From: Bacteroidota bacterium
Lineage (GTDB): Bacteria; Bacteroidota; Bacteroidia; Chitinophagales; Chitinophagaceae
Direction of reading: 5' to 3'
NCBI GenBank assembly: GCA_023427575.1
Contig: JAEZAY010000055.1
Span: 1-12,727, forward strand
DNA: 12,727 nt
Shown: positions 6,447 to 12,727 of the stretch, piece after piece
Position numbering within the stretch: position 1 is the first letter of the stretch
Layout of the letters: every line of letters starts with the position of its first letter
Made by a program: the position numbers and the translations under genes
Notes under the pieces: model-generated
The model's input: the letters and a program-made list of their open reading frames with translations, nothing else
The model's database searches: none
Told to the model about the DNA's origin: nothing

Positions 6447-8300
6447 TTGGCAGACATCATCCAATTATTACCGGATAACATAGCGAATCAGATTGCAGCG
6501 GGGGAGGTAATACAAAGACCGGCCAGCGCTGTTAAAGAACTGTTAGAAAATGCCGTAGATGCGGGCGCGGATGAGATCCGGCTTTTTGTAGCCGATTCGG
6601 GAAAATCGCTGATCCAGGTGGTGGATAATGGAAAAGGGATGAGCGTAACCGATGTGCGAATGAGCTTCGAGCGTCACGCTACTTCAAAAATCCGCCATAT
6701 TGATGATCTGTTTCATATCCGCACGATGGGTTTTCGGGGCGAAGCGCTGGCTTCCATTGCTGCCGTTGCCCAGGTGGAAGTAAAAACAAAAAGAGCGGAA
6801 GATGAAGCCGGTTCCTTTCTGGAAATTGATAACAGCCAGGTGCGGCGCCAGGAGCCTTGTGCCTGTACCAATGGCACCAGCATCAGCATGAAGAATCTTT
6901 TCTTTAATGTTCCGGCCCGACGGAATTTTTTGAAAAGCAATGCCGCTGAAATGCGCCATATTATTGACGAGTTTATCCGCGTGGCACTGGCATTTCCACA
7001 AATATTTTTTTCCCTTACCAGCAATGGCCAGCAGATTTTTCATCTCGAAAAAGGATCGCTGAAGCAACGGATTGTACAAATTCTTGGCTCCAATTATAAT
7101 TCGCGGCTGGTTCCCGTTCAGGAAAATACCGATTACCTGAACATTACGGGTTTTGTTGGTAAACCCGATACGGCAAAAAAGACCAGAGGTGACCAGTACT
7201 TTTTTGTGAACAGCCGGTTTATCCGGAGTGCCTATCTCAACCATGCAGTGATGAGCGCCTACCAGGATCTGATTCCCGGCGATAGCTTCCCGATGTACAC
7301 ATTATTTATTGAACTTGACCCGATGCAGGTAGACGTAAACGTACATCCTACCAAACAGGAAATCAAGTTTGAGGATGAAAAAATCGTTTATGCTTTTGTT
7401 CAGGCAGCAGTTAAACACGCGCTGGCACAATTTAGCATAACTCCTACGCTGGATTTTGACCTCGATCCTTCGATACAATATCTGGATGCGGTTAGCAAAC
7501 CCTTTTCGGAAGAAAGAAAAACCGAGATCGCATCTTCTTCAATATATCAGTCTTTCACCCAAAAAAACCAGGCACATTTTATTGAGCCTGCAAAATCGGG
7601 ACTGGGACATTGGGACGAAGAATTTACAGAGACCAGGGTGAGAAAGCAGCCTTACCAGGAGCATAACGGTTCGGCCTACTATGAAATTCCGTCCGGAACC
7701 AATTCAGAAAGCACCCTGCAGTTTCAGGCAAGCCAGCAGCAATTCCTGGAGCAATTGCTGAACACCTATATTCTAACGCCAACGAACAGGGGCTTTATTC
7801 TTGTTCACCAGCAGTATGCCCATGAACGGATTTTGTACGAACGTTTCCTGGAAACAAGCAAAGGAAAGCCGGCCGCCACGCAGCGAACGCTGTTTCCCGC
7901 CACTATCCAGCTCTCACCACAAGATGCCGTTCTGCTGCAGGAGCTGAACGCCGATCTTTTACAGTTGGGATATATGATTGAACCTTTTGGCCAGGATAGT
8001 TTTATCATCCAGGGAACACCTGCAGATGTAGAAAATGGCAATGAAAAAATGATCATTGAAAACCTGATTGAACAGTACAAACATTTCAGCAGTGAAATTA
8101 AATTCAGTAAACGCGAAAGGCTGATTCGCCTGCTTGCTGCCCAACAGGCTGTGAGGGCCGGAACGGTATTGGGAAAAGCTGAAATGAAATCTTTGATAGA
8201 AGAGCTTTTTGACTGCCTTCAGCCAAATGTTACGGCATCGGGGCTTCCCACCTACATCGAATTTAAACAGGAATACATCGCGCAATTATTCCGGAAATAA
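6447..8300 (+). CDS. mutL: DNA mismatch repair protein MutL
   Basis: MutL, the ATP-driven matchmaker of mismatch repair, 617 residues from TTG 6447. I chose this start because it gives MADIIQLLPDNIANQIAAGEV, the usual MutL N-terminus. An upstream in-frame TTG at 6423 would add eight atypical residues, and no ATG precedes residue 65. The GHKL ATPase motifs are intact: E31/N35 in KELLENAVDAGA, DNGKG at 60-64 and GFRGEAL at 95-101. The transducer domain runs to about 330, a low-complexity Gln/Ser-rich linker to about 425, and the dimerisation domain to the end. The C-terminal endonuclease motif DQHAxxExxxxE reads HQQYAHERILYE (454-465), losing the metal-binding Asp and His. The ACR-like and CPHGRP-like motifs are degenerate too (AAQQA 564-568; SGLP 598-601). 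Nicking activity is therefore doubtful. It is divergent from the GH3 fusion gene (58 bp). Confidence 0.95.
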   Translation: MADIIQLLPDNIANQIAAGEVIQRPASAVKELLENAVDAGADEIRLFVADSGKSLIQVVDNGKGMSVTDVRMSFERHATSKIRHIDDLFHIRTMGFRGEALASIAAVAQVEVKTKRAEDEAGSFLEIDNSQVRRQEPCACTNGTSISMKNLFFNVPARRNFLKSNAAEMRHIIDEFIRVALAFPQIFFSLTSNGQQIFHLEKGSLKQRIVQILGSNYNSRLVPVQENTDYLNITGFVGKPDTAKKTRGDQYFFVNSRFIRSAYLNHAVMSAYQDLIPGDSFPMYTLFIELDPMQVDVNVHPTKQEIKFEDEKIVYAFVQAAVKHALAQFSITPTLDFDLDPSIQYLDAVSKPFSEERKTEIASSSIYQSFTQKNQAHFIEPAKSGLGHWDEEFTETRVRKQPYQEHNGSAYYEIPSGTNSESTLQFQASQQQFLEQLLNTYILTPTNRGFILVHQQYAHERILYERFLETSKGKPAATQRTLFPATIQLSPQDAVLLQELNADLLQLGYMIEPFGQDSFIIQGTPADVENGNEKMIIENLIEQYKHFSSEIKFSKRERLIRLLAAQQAVRAGTVLGKAEMKSLIEELFDCLQPNVTASGLPTYIEFKQEYIAQLFRK

Positions 8301-8301
8301 A

Positions 8302-8328
8302 AAGGTCCGGAACTCTTTTTATCCGGTT
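8302..8328 (-). terminator. Weak hairpin between convergent mutL and dacB
   Basis: On the minus strand CCGGA (8326-8322) pairs with TCCGG (8311-8307) around a 10-nt A-rich loop, and ACCTTTTTATTT follows. The short stem makes it a marginal terminator for the dacB transcript. No better candidate lies in this 50-bp gap. Confidence 0.35.
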
Positions 8329-8350
8329 ATTTGTTTGGCCGAATGGATCC

Positions 8351-9700
8351 TTAATAGCGTTCCCTGACAGAGACCAGAAAGGTTTCAACTTTTTTCCGCA
8401 CCTCATTCGCATTGCTGCGATGATTATTGACCAGCACGGAAAAATAAAGGGTTTTGTTTTTTCTTGTTATCAGATAACCACTCAGGGCTACCACGCCGCC
8501 GAGGGTTCCGGTTTTCGCATAAATATAACCGGCTTCGTTCCGGTAAAAATTAGCAAGTGTTCCCGTCCCCCCCGTTGCAAAAATATTTTTGAGCCTTTCC
8601 ATCCCAAACTCTTTTTGCATTTTCCCTAAAATGCTAATGAAGATCTGCGGAGTAAAAAGATTGTAGCGGCTAAGGCCGCTTCCGTCAGCCCATCCCGGCC
8701 GCTGGGGAAGATCATACAATTCCGTTTTTAATATCGAGTCGGTAACCAGCTCATCCTTCATTATCCCAAACATCTTTTCAGAGATCATCAGCAAAATCTG
8801 TTCAGCATAAAAATTATCGCTGCGATACATTAGCGGCCGGAACAATGAATCGGCAGGCTGGGAGTAAATCGTTTTGATACTGTCAGCATCATCTGGTATC
8901 CTGTCTGTTACAGCAATCGGCTTTTCCAGTGTCTCCGCCAGCAATTGCACCCCCGATTCAATTCCGTTCGTTACATAGGGCACTTCAAGGCTGCGATTGG
9001 TTTCCTGACCCTGGCTGATCAGAAAACGGTTCTGATCCTTTTTGCGTTCTACATAAAAACGCTTCTCCATTCCCGATGGGTTAAAACGAACATCCCAGTT
9101 CACTTCGGGAATTGAATAGATGGAAACCGTTTGATCAAACTCCGTGGCATCTGCCGGCGCTTCGCCTGATTTTTCCTGTACCCACCGGATTACATTTCCA
9201 TATACCGGAAATGCACTTCTTTCGGGCTGGTAATAATCATTGTAATCATTCCATGCCCATCCGGCTCCAAACGCATCATCAGCCCAGTTCTCCGAACTTA
9301 TATAGATTGGCTTAAGGGCCGATCTTAAAAAATCCGCCAGCGGATGTTTCTTAAAATCGCGGTGTAAAAAACTGGGATCGCCGGTTGGCTTTATAAATAG
9401 GGCGGTATCATTTTCAAAGATCCTGGCGGCCGCAATGCTGTCGCCCAGGTATTTCATCCCGGCATATAAGGTGAAAATTTTGGTATTTGAAGCTGGGGTA
9501 AAATACTTATCGCCCTGATGGTTATAGAGGTATTTTGATTTCGCCGGATCAAAAATGCTTATGCCGATATGTGCTTTCGACAGGATACTGTCTTTGATCA
9601 GCATTTTATCCGCTGAAATGCCTACCTGCTTTTGCACCGAGCAGGAAAGCATGGAAATGATGGCGGCACTAAAACCAAAAGACTTCAACAAGCTTTGCAT
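8351..9700 (-). CDS. dacB: D-alanyl-D-alanine carboxypeptidase/endopeptidase (PBP4 family, peptidase S13), probable lipoprotein
   Basis: Low-molecular-weight class C penicillin-binding protein of 449 residues, close to the roughly 480 of E. coli DacB. All three serine-peptidase motifs are present: S71-NT-K74 (ASNTKIFTL), S294-D-N296 (YRSDNFYAEQ) and K396-T-G398 (YAKTGTLGGV). The conserved WADGSGLSRYN box is at 337-347. The long stretch between SxxK and SDN is the extra-domain insertion typical of S13. The N-terminus ends in MLSC at residue 20, a slightly non-canonical lipobox, so lipid anchoring at the periplasmic face is likely but not certain. The family removes terminal D-Ala and cleaves D-Ala-mDAP cross-bridges. 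The ATG at 9700 is clear. The gene lies 82 bp after the arginase-fold gene on the same strand; shared transcription is possible but there is no functional link. Confidence 0.93.
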   Translation of the reverse strand: MQSLLKSFGFSAAIISMLSCSVQKQVGISADKMLIKDSILSKAHIGISIFDPAKSKYLYNHQGDKYFTPASNTKIFTLYAGMKYLGDSIAAARIFENDTALFIKPTGDPSFLHRDFKKHPLADFLRSALKPIYISSENWADDAFGAGWAWNDYNDYYQPERSAFPVYGNVIRWVQEKSGEAPADATEFDQTVSIYSIPEVNWDVRFNPSGMEKRFYVERKKDQNRFLISQGQETNRSLEVPYVTNGIESGVQLLAETLEKPIAVTDRIPDDADSIKTIYSQPADSLFRPLMYRSDNFYAEQILLMISEKMFGIMKDELVTDSILKTELYDLPQRPGWADGSGLSRYNLFTPQIFISILGKMQKEFGMERLKNIFATGGTGTLANFYRNEAGYIYAKTGTLGGVVALSGYLITRKNKTLYFSVLVNNHRSNANEVRKKVETFLVSVRERY

Positions 9701-9782
9701 TTGTTTAGATTATAAAGTATTTATAATTCACTGCGTCTGCATTCACCTGGTTCTGCGCCAACCAGAGATTAAAAACAGATTC

Positions 9783-10919
9783 TTAACTCCGCTCCTGGGC
9801 ACGCATCCATCGCTCCGGAATTTCGTTTGCGCTTGCCATTAAGTAATCATTATAGGAACAGGCAATAAATTGCTGATCGGGCAACTGCATCCACCAACGC
9901 CCCGTTTTTTTGCTTTGCAGAAAAACAGTGCTCACTTCCGCAAAGGAAGTATGGTATTCATTAAAAGCATCTTTTTCTTCCAGGCTGGCTTCGCGAAGCG
10001 CCTTATTTTTTCCATCGATATAATACCATATCATATGACTGATCTGCCTTGCTGTTAGCCGGTCGCGGTCTTTGGAAGAATTATAACCATAAATTCCAAC
10101 CGTTTCAAGTTGCCGGCTTAAGCCTGCAAATCGTAAAAGCGTACATGCTTCCTCGCCGGTAAATCCATTGGGAGAAACCAGATTTGCAGGAGCAAATGCA
10201 TTGGCGATTGAGGAAATATCAAAGCTGAAAAAATGAGCATTCCGGATTATAGGTTCCATTTCCTCGGGGTTTTCCTTCACATGGCCCAGCCGGAAACAAT
10301 CGAAACGAAGCTTGTCCATTGTTTCCAGCATTTTAGGCTGCACATAATAACTCTGAAAGCCGATATGATTGTAATGCTTCAGAAAATTGGGTTCGCCCGT
10401 AAGCATTTCCATTAAAAAGCTTTCACTTTTTTTCATCGAATCCATATCAAGATCGATGAGCGCGTCAACAATCACTCCTTCAGTGATGATGTTTTCATCC
10501 GCAAAAGAATAGTATTGGGCAAGGGTGAGATCGTGCGTGCCTCCCAGGATAAGCACTGTTTTTCCACTGGCTCGCAGCTCTTTTAAAACCAGCTTTAAAG
10601 CGGCATGAGTATCTTTCAGGGTGGCGCCGATCTTAATATTCCCAATATCGGCAATCCGGATCTCCGGATGCCAGTAGTAAAGGTTATAGAATTCGCGCCG
10701 GATCAGGTCCGGGCCATTTTCTTTCACCGGAAAAAAACTGTTGCCCCGGTATTCAGGGCATCCCAGTAGTATGAGATCCGTATGATCCAGATCGGGCATT
10801 TCTTCTTCAAAAATCTGGATGGATTTCCCGAATTGCCCTTCCTTAAAACCCTCATCTTCCGAAAGCAAATGCAGATTCACCGGATCAAGGAAATCCGTAA
10901 TATTTAATTCGTCCGCCAT
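9783..10919 (-). CDS. Arginase/formimidoylglutamase-fold protein with an incomplete metal site
   Basis: This 378-residue cytoplasmic protein has the ureohydrolase layout: GGTHD (126-130, corresponding to GGxHS), D152-A-L-I-D156 (corresponding to DAHxD), SFD234-I-S236 (corresponding to SxDxD) and PNGFTGEEA (250-258, corresponding to the GGLTxxE segment). Active arginase, agmatinase and formimidoylglutamase bind two Mn ions through one His plus DAHxD and DxD. Here H129, D152, D156 and D234 are kept, but the middle His is Leu154 and the second Asp is Ser236. The C-terminal part (about 300-378, ending WMRAQERS) goes beyond the usual fold. Bacteroidota homologues are often labelled formimidoylglutamase or arginase family, but the missing ligands make that activity doubtful. 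A divergent hydrolase or a non-catalytic protein are alternatives. The ATG at 10919 is the first in frame. It is divergent from pheS, 92 bp away. Confidence 0.8.
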   Translation of the reverse strand: MADELNITDFLDPVNLHLLSEDEGFKEGQFGKSIQIFEEEMPDLDHTDLILLGCPEYRGNSFFPVKENGPDLIRREFYNLYYWHPEIRIADIGNIKIGATLKDTHAALKLVLKELRASGKTVLILGGTHDLTLAQYYSFADENIITEGVIVDALIDLDMDSMKKSESFLMEMLTGEPNFLKHYNHIGFQSYYVQPKMLETMDKLRFDCFRLGHVKENPEEMEPIIRNAHFFSFDISSIANAFAPANLVSPNGFTGEEACTLLRFAGLSRQLETVGIYGYNSSKDRDRLTARQISHMIWYYIDGKNKALREASLEEKDAFNEYHTSFAEVSTVFLQSKKTGRWWMQLPDQQFIACSYNDYLMASANEIPERWMRAQERS

Positions 10920-10924
10920 GCATG

Positions 10925-10931
10925 CAAGATA
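10925..10931 (-). promoter_or_regulatory. Near-consensus -7 word ahead of the arginase-fold gene
   Basis: Read on the minus strand, 10931-10925 is TATCTTG, one T short of TAnnTTTG, 5 nt before the ATG at 10919. It resembles the exact element in front of pheS. No clear -33 TTG is present. Confidence 0.3.
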
Positions 10932-10947
10932 GTTTAGAACTCTAAAC
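10932..10947. repeat. 16-bp inverted repeat in the divergent promoter region
   Basis: GTTTAGA (10932-10938) and TCTAAAC (10941-10947) are perfect inverted copies around AC. The repeat abuts the presumed -7 word of the arginase-fold gene, where a repressor would block initiation. The half-site GTTTAGA recurs just upstream of the dacB start (9703-9709). A role as operator is inferred from position and symmetry. Confidence 0.4.
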
Positions 10948-10978
10948 CACGTTTGAATTTTAGCGCCGATCGAGTTTT

Positions 10979-11007
10979 TTTGACTTACCCGGTAAAAGCT
11001 ATCTTTG
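10979..11007 (+). promoter_or_regulatory. pheS: pheS promoter with -7 element abutting the start codon
   Basis: TTTG (10979-10982, end of a T-run) is followed after 17 nt by TATCTTTG (11000-11007), an exact TAnnTTTG. The pheS ATG begins at 11012, only 4 nt further on, where transcription would be expected to start. The mRNA would then be leaderless or nearly so, consistent with the absence of a Shine-Dalgarno sequence. Confidence 0.6.
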
Positions 11008-11011
11008 CCAT

Positions 11012-12043
11012 ATGGAAGAGTTGCTGCAACAGATCGAAGAATATAAACGGGAGATTGAAACCACCCATCTTCCCAATCCAGAAGCTCTTGAAAGCTATCG
11101 GATCCGGTTTTTAGGCACCAAGGGCATCGTTAAAAATTTATTCACCGGCATGCGAAATGTTCCGGCGGAGAATAAAAAAGAATTCGGGCAAATCCTGAAC
11201 GATTTCAAACAGCTTGCCGAATCCAAGTATGAAAACGGAAAGCTTAACGCGGGCGATTCTGTTGGCAGCCATCAGCAGGAAATTGATATTAGTCTGCCGG
11301 GAGATGAAATTCCAATCGGCAGCCGGCACCCGATCAGCCTGATGCGAAACCGGATGATCAGCATCTTCCAAAGGCTTGGATTTTCTGTGGCCGAAGGCCC
11401 GGAAATTGAAGACGACTGGCATAATTTCACTGCACTGAATCTTCCTGAACATCATCCTGCCCGCGATATGCAGGATACTTTTTATATTCAGCGAAATCCC
11501 GACTGGCTGTTACGAACACATACCAGCAACACCCAGATCAGGGAAATGGAGAAAGGGAAACTGCCGCTCCGGATTATCAATCCCGGAAGAGTGTACCGGA
11601 ATGAAACGATCAGCGCCCGCTCCCATTGTTTCTTTCACCAGGTAGAAGGTTTATATATAGATGAAAATGTTTCCTTCGCCGACCTGAAACATACCTTATA
11701 CTTTTTTGTACAGGAAATGTATGGCAAGGATGTAAAGATCCGTTTCCGCCCCAGTTATTTTCCATTCACAGAGCCCAGTGCCGAAATGGATATAAGCTGT
11801 CAGCTTTGCAATGGCAAAGGCTGCACTGTTTGTAAACAAAGCGGGTGGGTGGAAATTCTTGGCTGCGGAATGGTTCACCCGAAAGTGCTCGAGAACTGCG
11901 GCATCGATCCCAACAAATACAGTGGCTTTGCATTCGGAATGGGCATTGAAAGACCAGCCCTTCTTAAATATGGGATCAATGATATCCGCCTGTTCAGTGA
12001 AAATGACGTTCGGTTCCTGCGCCAGTTTACCGCAGCCACCTGA
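11012..12043 (+). CDS. pheS: Phenylalanyl-tRNA synthetase alpha subunit
   Basis: Catalytic alpha subunit of class II PheRS, which charges tRNA-Phe as an alpha2beta2 enzyme in the cytoplasm. It has 343 residues, normal length. Residues 1-85 form the N-terminal coiled-coil arm that contacts tRNA. The catalytic core begins with HPISLMRNRMISIFQRLGF (106-124, motif 1 region). Motif 2 is GRVYRNETISARSHCFFHQ with VEGLYID (192-216), and motif 3 GFAFGMGIERPALLKYG (305-321). A Pro sits after the motif 3 Arg where Leu or Ile is common in this family. An insertion with C263-xx-C266-x4-C271-xx-C274 (CQLCNGKGCTVC) before GWVEI looks like a small zinc-binding knuckle, a feature I associate with Bacteroidota PheS. 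pheT does not follow, since the next gene is a dehydrogenase, so the beta subunit is encoded elsewhere. The ATG start is fixed by the promoter just ahead of it. Confidence 0.97.
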   Translation: MEELLQQIEEYKREIETTHLPNPEALESYRIRFLGTKGIVKNLFTGMRNVPAENKKEFGQILNDFKQLAESKYENGKLNAGDSVGSHQQEIDISLPGDEIPIGSRHPISLMRNRMISIFQRLGFSVAEGPEIEDDWHNFTALNLPEHHPARDMQDTFYIQRNPDWLLRTHTSNTQIREMEKGKLPLRIINPGRVYRNETISARSHCFFHQVEGLYIDENVSFADLKHTLYFFVQEMYGKDVKIRFRPSYFPFTEPSAEMDISCQLCNGKGCTVCKQSGWVEILGCGMVHPKVLENCGIDPNKYSGFAFGMGIERPALLKYGINDIRLFSENDVRFLRQFTAAT

Positions 12044-12076
12044 TGGGGTAGCCGAAAATCCGGAAGGATTAAAATT

Positions 12077-12084
12077 TATATTTG
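12077..12084 (+). promoter_or_regulatory. Candidate -7 element of the hydroxyacyl-CoA dehydrogenase gene
   Basis: TATATTTG (12077-12084) is an exact TAnnTTTG match 4 nt before the ATG at 12089, the same geometry as at pheS. There is no TTG at the usual -33 distance, so the promoter may be weak or activator-dependent, or read-through from pheS may dominate. Confidence 0.4.
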
Positions 12085-12088
12085 ATGA

Positions 12089-12727
12089 ATGATTAAAACC
12101 ATTTGTGTTTGTGGCAGTGGAACGATGGGCACAGGCATCGCGCGGCTGGCTGCTTCCAGCGGTTTTTTTACTGTTCTTTTCGATCTGAATGCGGAAAGCA
12201 TCGCCAAAGCCCGGCAACAGATTCAAAATTCGATTTTCAGCTCCCGGCAAAAAGAACATCTGTCCGAAACCGGGGCGAAGGAAATACTGGACCGAATCCT
12301 GTTTACAAGCGATCTCCACGACTGTTCCGCAGATCTTGTGATAGAAGCCATTACGGAAGACAGCCAGAGCAAACTGGACCTGTTCACAAAACTCAGCACG
12401 ATCAATTCACCCGATACCATCTTTGCAACGAATACATCTTCTTTATCGGTTACAGCTATGGGCGAAATGATCCAGTATCCGGGACGTTTTGCAGGAATGC
12501 ATTTTTTTAATCCCGCCCATATAATGAAACTGGTGGAAATTGTAAGAGGAAAAGAAAGTACGGATAATACCATTCAGAAGCTGATGGAACTGGCAAAACA
12601 AATGGGCAAAACCCCGGTGATATGCAATGATCATCCGGGATTCATTGTTAATCATGTGGCGAGACCCTATTACCTGGAAGCATTGCGCTTGCTGGAATTG
12701 GGAATTACAGATTTTGAAACCATCGAT
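12089..12727 (+). CDS. 3-hydroxyacyl-CoA (3-hydroxybutyryl-CoA) dehydrogenase, N-terminal 213 residues (cut by right edge)
   Basis: NAD-dependent 3-hydroxyacyl-CoA dehydrogenase that oxidises L-3-hydroxyacyl-CoA to 3-oxoacyl-CoA (or the reverse) in the cytoplasm. The frame is open to the window end without a stop; the family is about 280-300 residues in single-domain-pair form. The Rossmann loop G9-S-G11-TM-G14 and acidic D32 at the end of beta-2 indicate NAD rather than NADP. The catalytic set S117 (TNTSS), H138 (GMHFFNP), E150 (KLVEIV) and N188 (PGFIVNHVARPYY) is complete. The RPYYLEALRLLE stretch resembles PaaH/PaaC-type enzymes of phenylacetate and fatty-acid degradation, but a butanoyl-type enzyme cannot be excluded. 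It starts 45 bp after pheS. There is no Shine-Dalgarno sequence, and a -7-like word lies 4 nt upstream of the ATG. Confidence 0.93.
   Translation, partial: MIKTICVCGSGTMGTGIARLAASSGFFTVLFDLNAESIAKARQQIQNSIFSSRQKEHLSETGAKEILDRILFTSDLHDCSADLVIEAITEDSQSKLDLFTKLSTINSPDTIFATNTSSLSVTAMGEMIQYPGRFAGMHFFNPAHIMKLVEIVRGKESTDNTIQKLMELAKQMGKTPVICNDHPGFIVNHVARPYYLEALRLLELGITDFETID

Noticed and set aside
6684..7244. 186-codon open frame on the - strand inside mutL
   Set aside because: It overlaps the highly conserved MutL ATPase domain and has no family features, so it is a shadow of that gene.
9747..9765. Hairpin CTGGTT-N7-AACCAG between the arginase-fold gene and dacB
   Set aside because: A 6-bp stem with no T-run on either side, so it does not support a terminator call; a chance inverted repeat of this size is plausible.
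11696..12319. 207-codon open frame on the - strand across the end of pheS and start of the dehydrogenase
   Set aside because: It is antisense to two well-recognised genes and contains no domain; the gap between those genes carries a plausible plus-strand promoter instead.
12103..12510. 135-codon open frame on the + strand in another frame of the dehydrogenase gene
   Set aside because: The overlapping frame from 12089 has the full Rossmann and catalytic motif set; this one has none.

Overview
The window looks like chromosomal core sequence from a member of the Bacteroidota, most likely near Chitinophagaceae/Sphingobacteria. This is inferred from the protein styles (Rcp1-type single-domain response regulator, a Cys-rich insertion in PheS, pheS without pheT), from the near absence of Shine-Dalgarno sequences, and from several copies of the Bacteroidota -7 promoter element TAnnTTTG close to start codons. 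I see no mobile element, CRISPR array, tRNA or rRNA.

Layout. Positions 1-370 (-) hold the receiver half of an OmpR/PhoB-type response regulator that runs off the left edge. It is divergent from a single-domain receiver at 646-1074 (+). A 487-bp gene-poor stretch (1075-1561) follows, with three hairpin terminators, a candidate ~120-nt transcript and a doubtful small ORF. A minus-strand pair comes next: korA (1562-3406), the fused gamma/alpha subunit of 2-oxoglutarate:ferredoxin oxidoreductase, and upstream of it a 977-residue secreted fusion of a NagZ-like GH3 beta-N-acetylglucosaminidase to a serine beta-lactamase-like (AmiE-like) domain (3455-6388). mutL (6447-8300, +) is divergent from the fusion gene. 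Two minus-strand genes follow: a DacB/PBP4 lipoprotein (8351-9700) and an arginase/formimidoylglutamase-fold protein with a damaged metal site (9783-10919). Divergent from these is pheS (11012-12043, +), followed by a 3-hydroxyacyl-CoA dehydrogenase (12089 onward, +) cut by the right edge.

How they fit together. Two genes concern peptidoglycan: the GH3/beta-lactamase fusion is predicted to strip GlcNAc and then release MurNAc or peptide from muropeptides, and DacB trims or cleaves stem peptides. The rest are unrelated housekeeping functions (mismatch repair, Phe-tRNA charging, 2-oxoacid and acyl-CoA metabolism, signalling).

I did not find a clear new multi-gene system. The points most worth checking are the NagZ-AmiE-like fusion, a MutL whose endonuclease motifs look lost, an arginase-fold protein lacking two metal ligands, exact -7 elements abutting start codons that predict leaderless mRNAs, and the small-transcript candidate at about 1309-1440.
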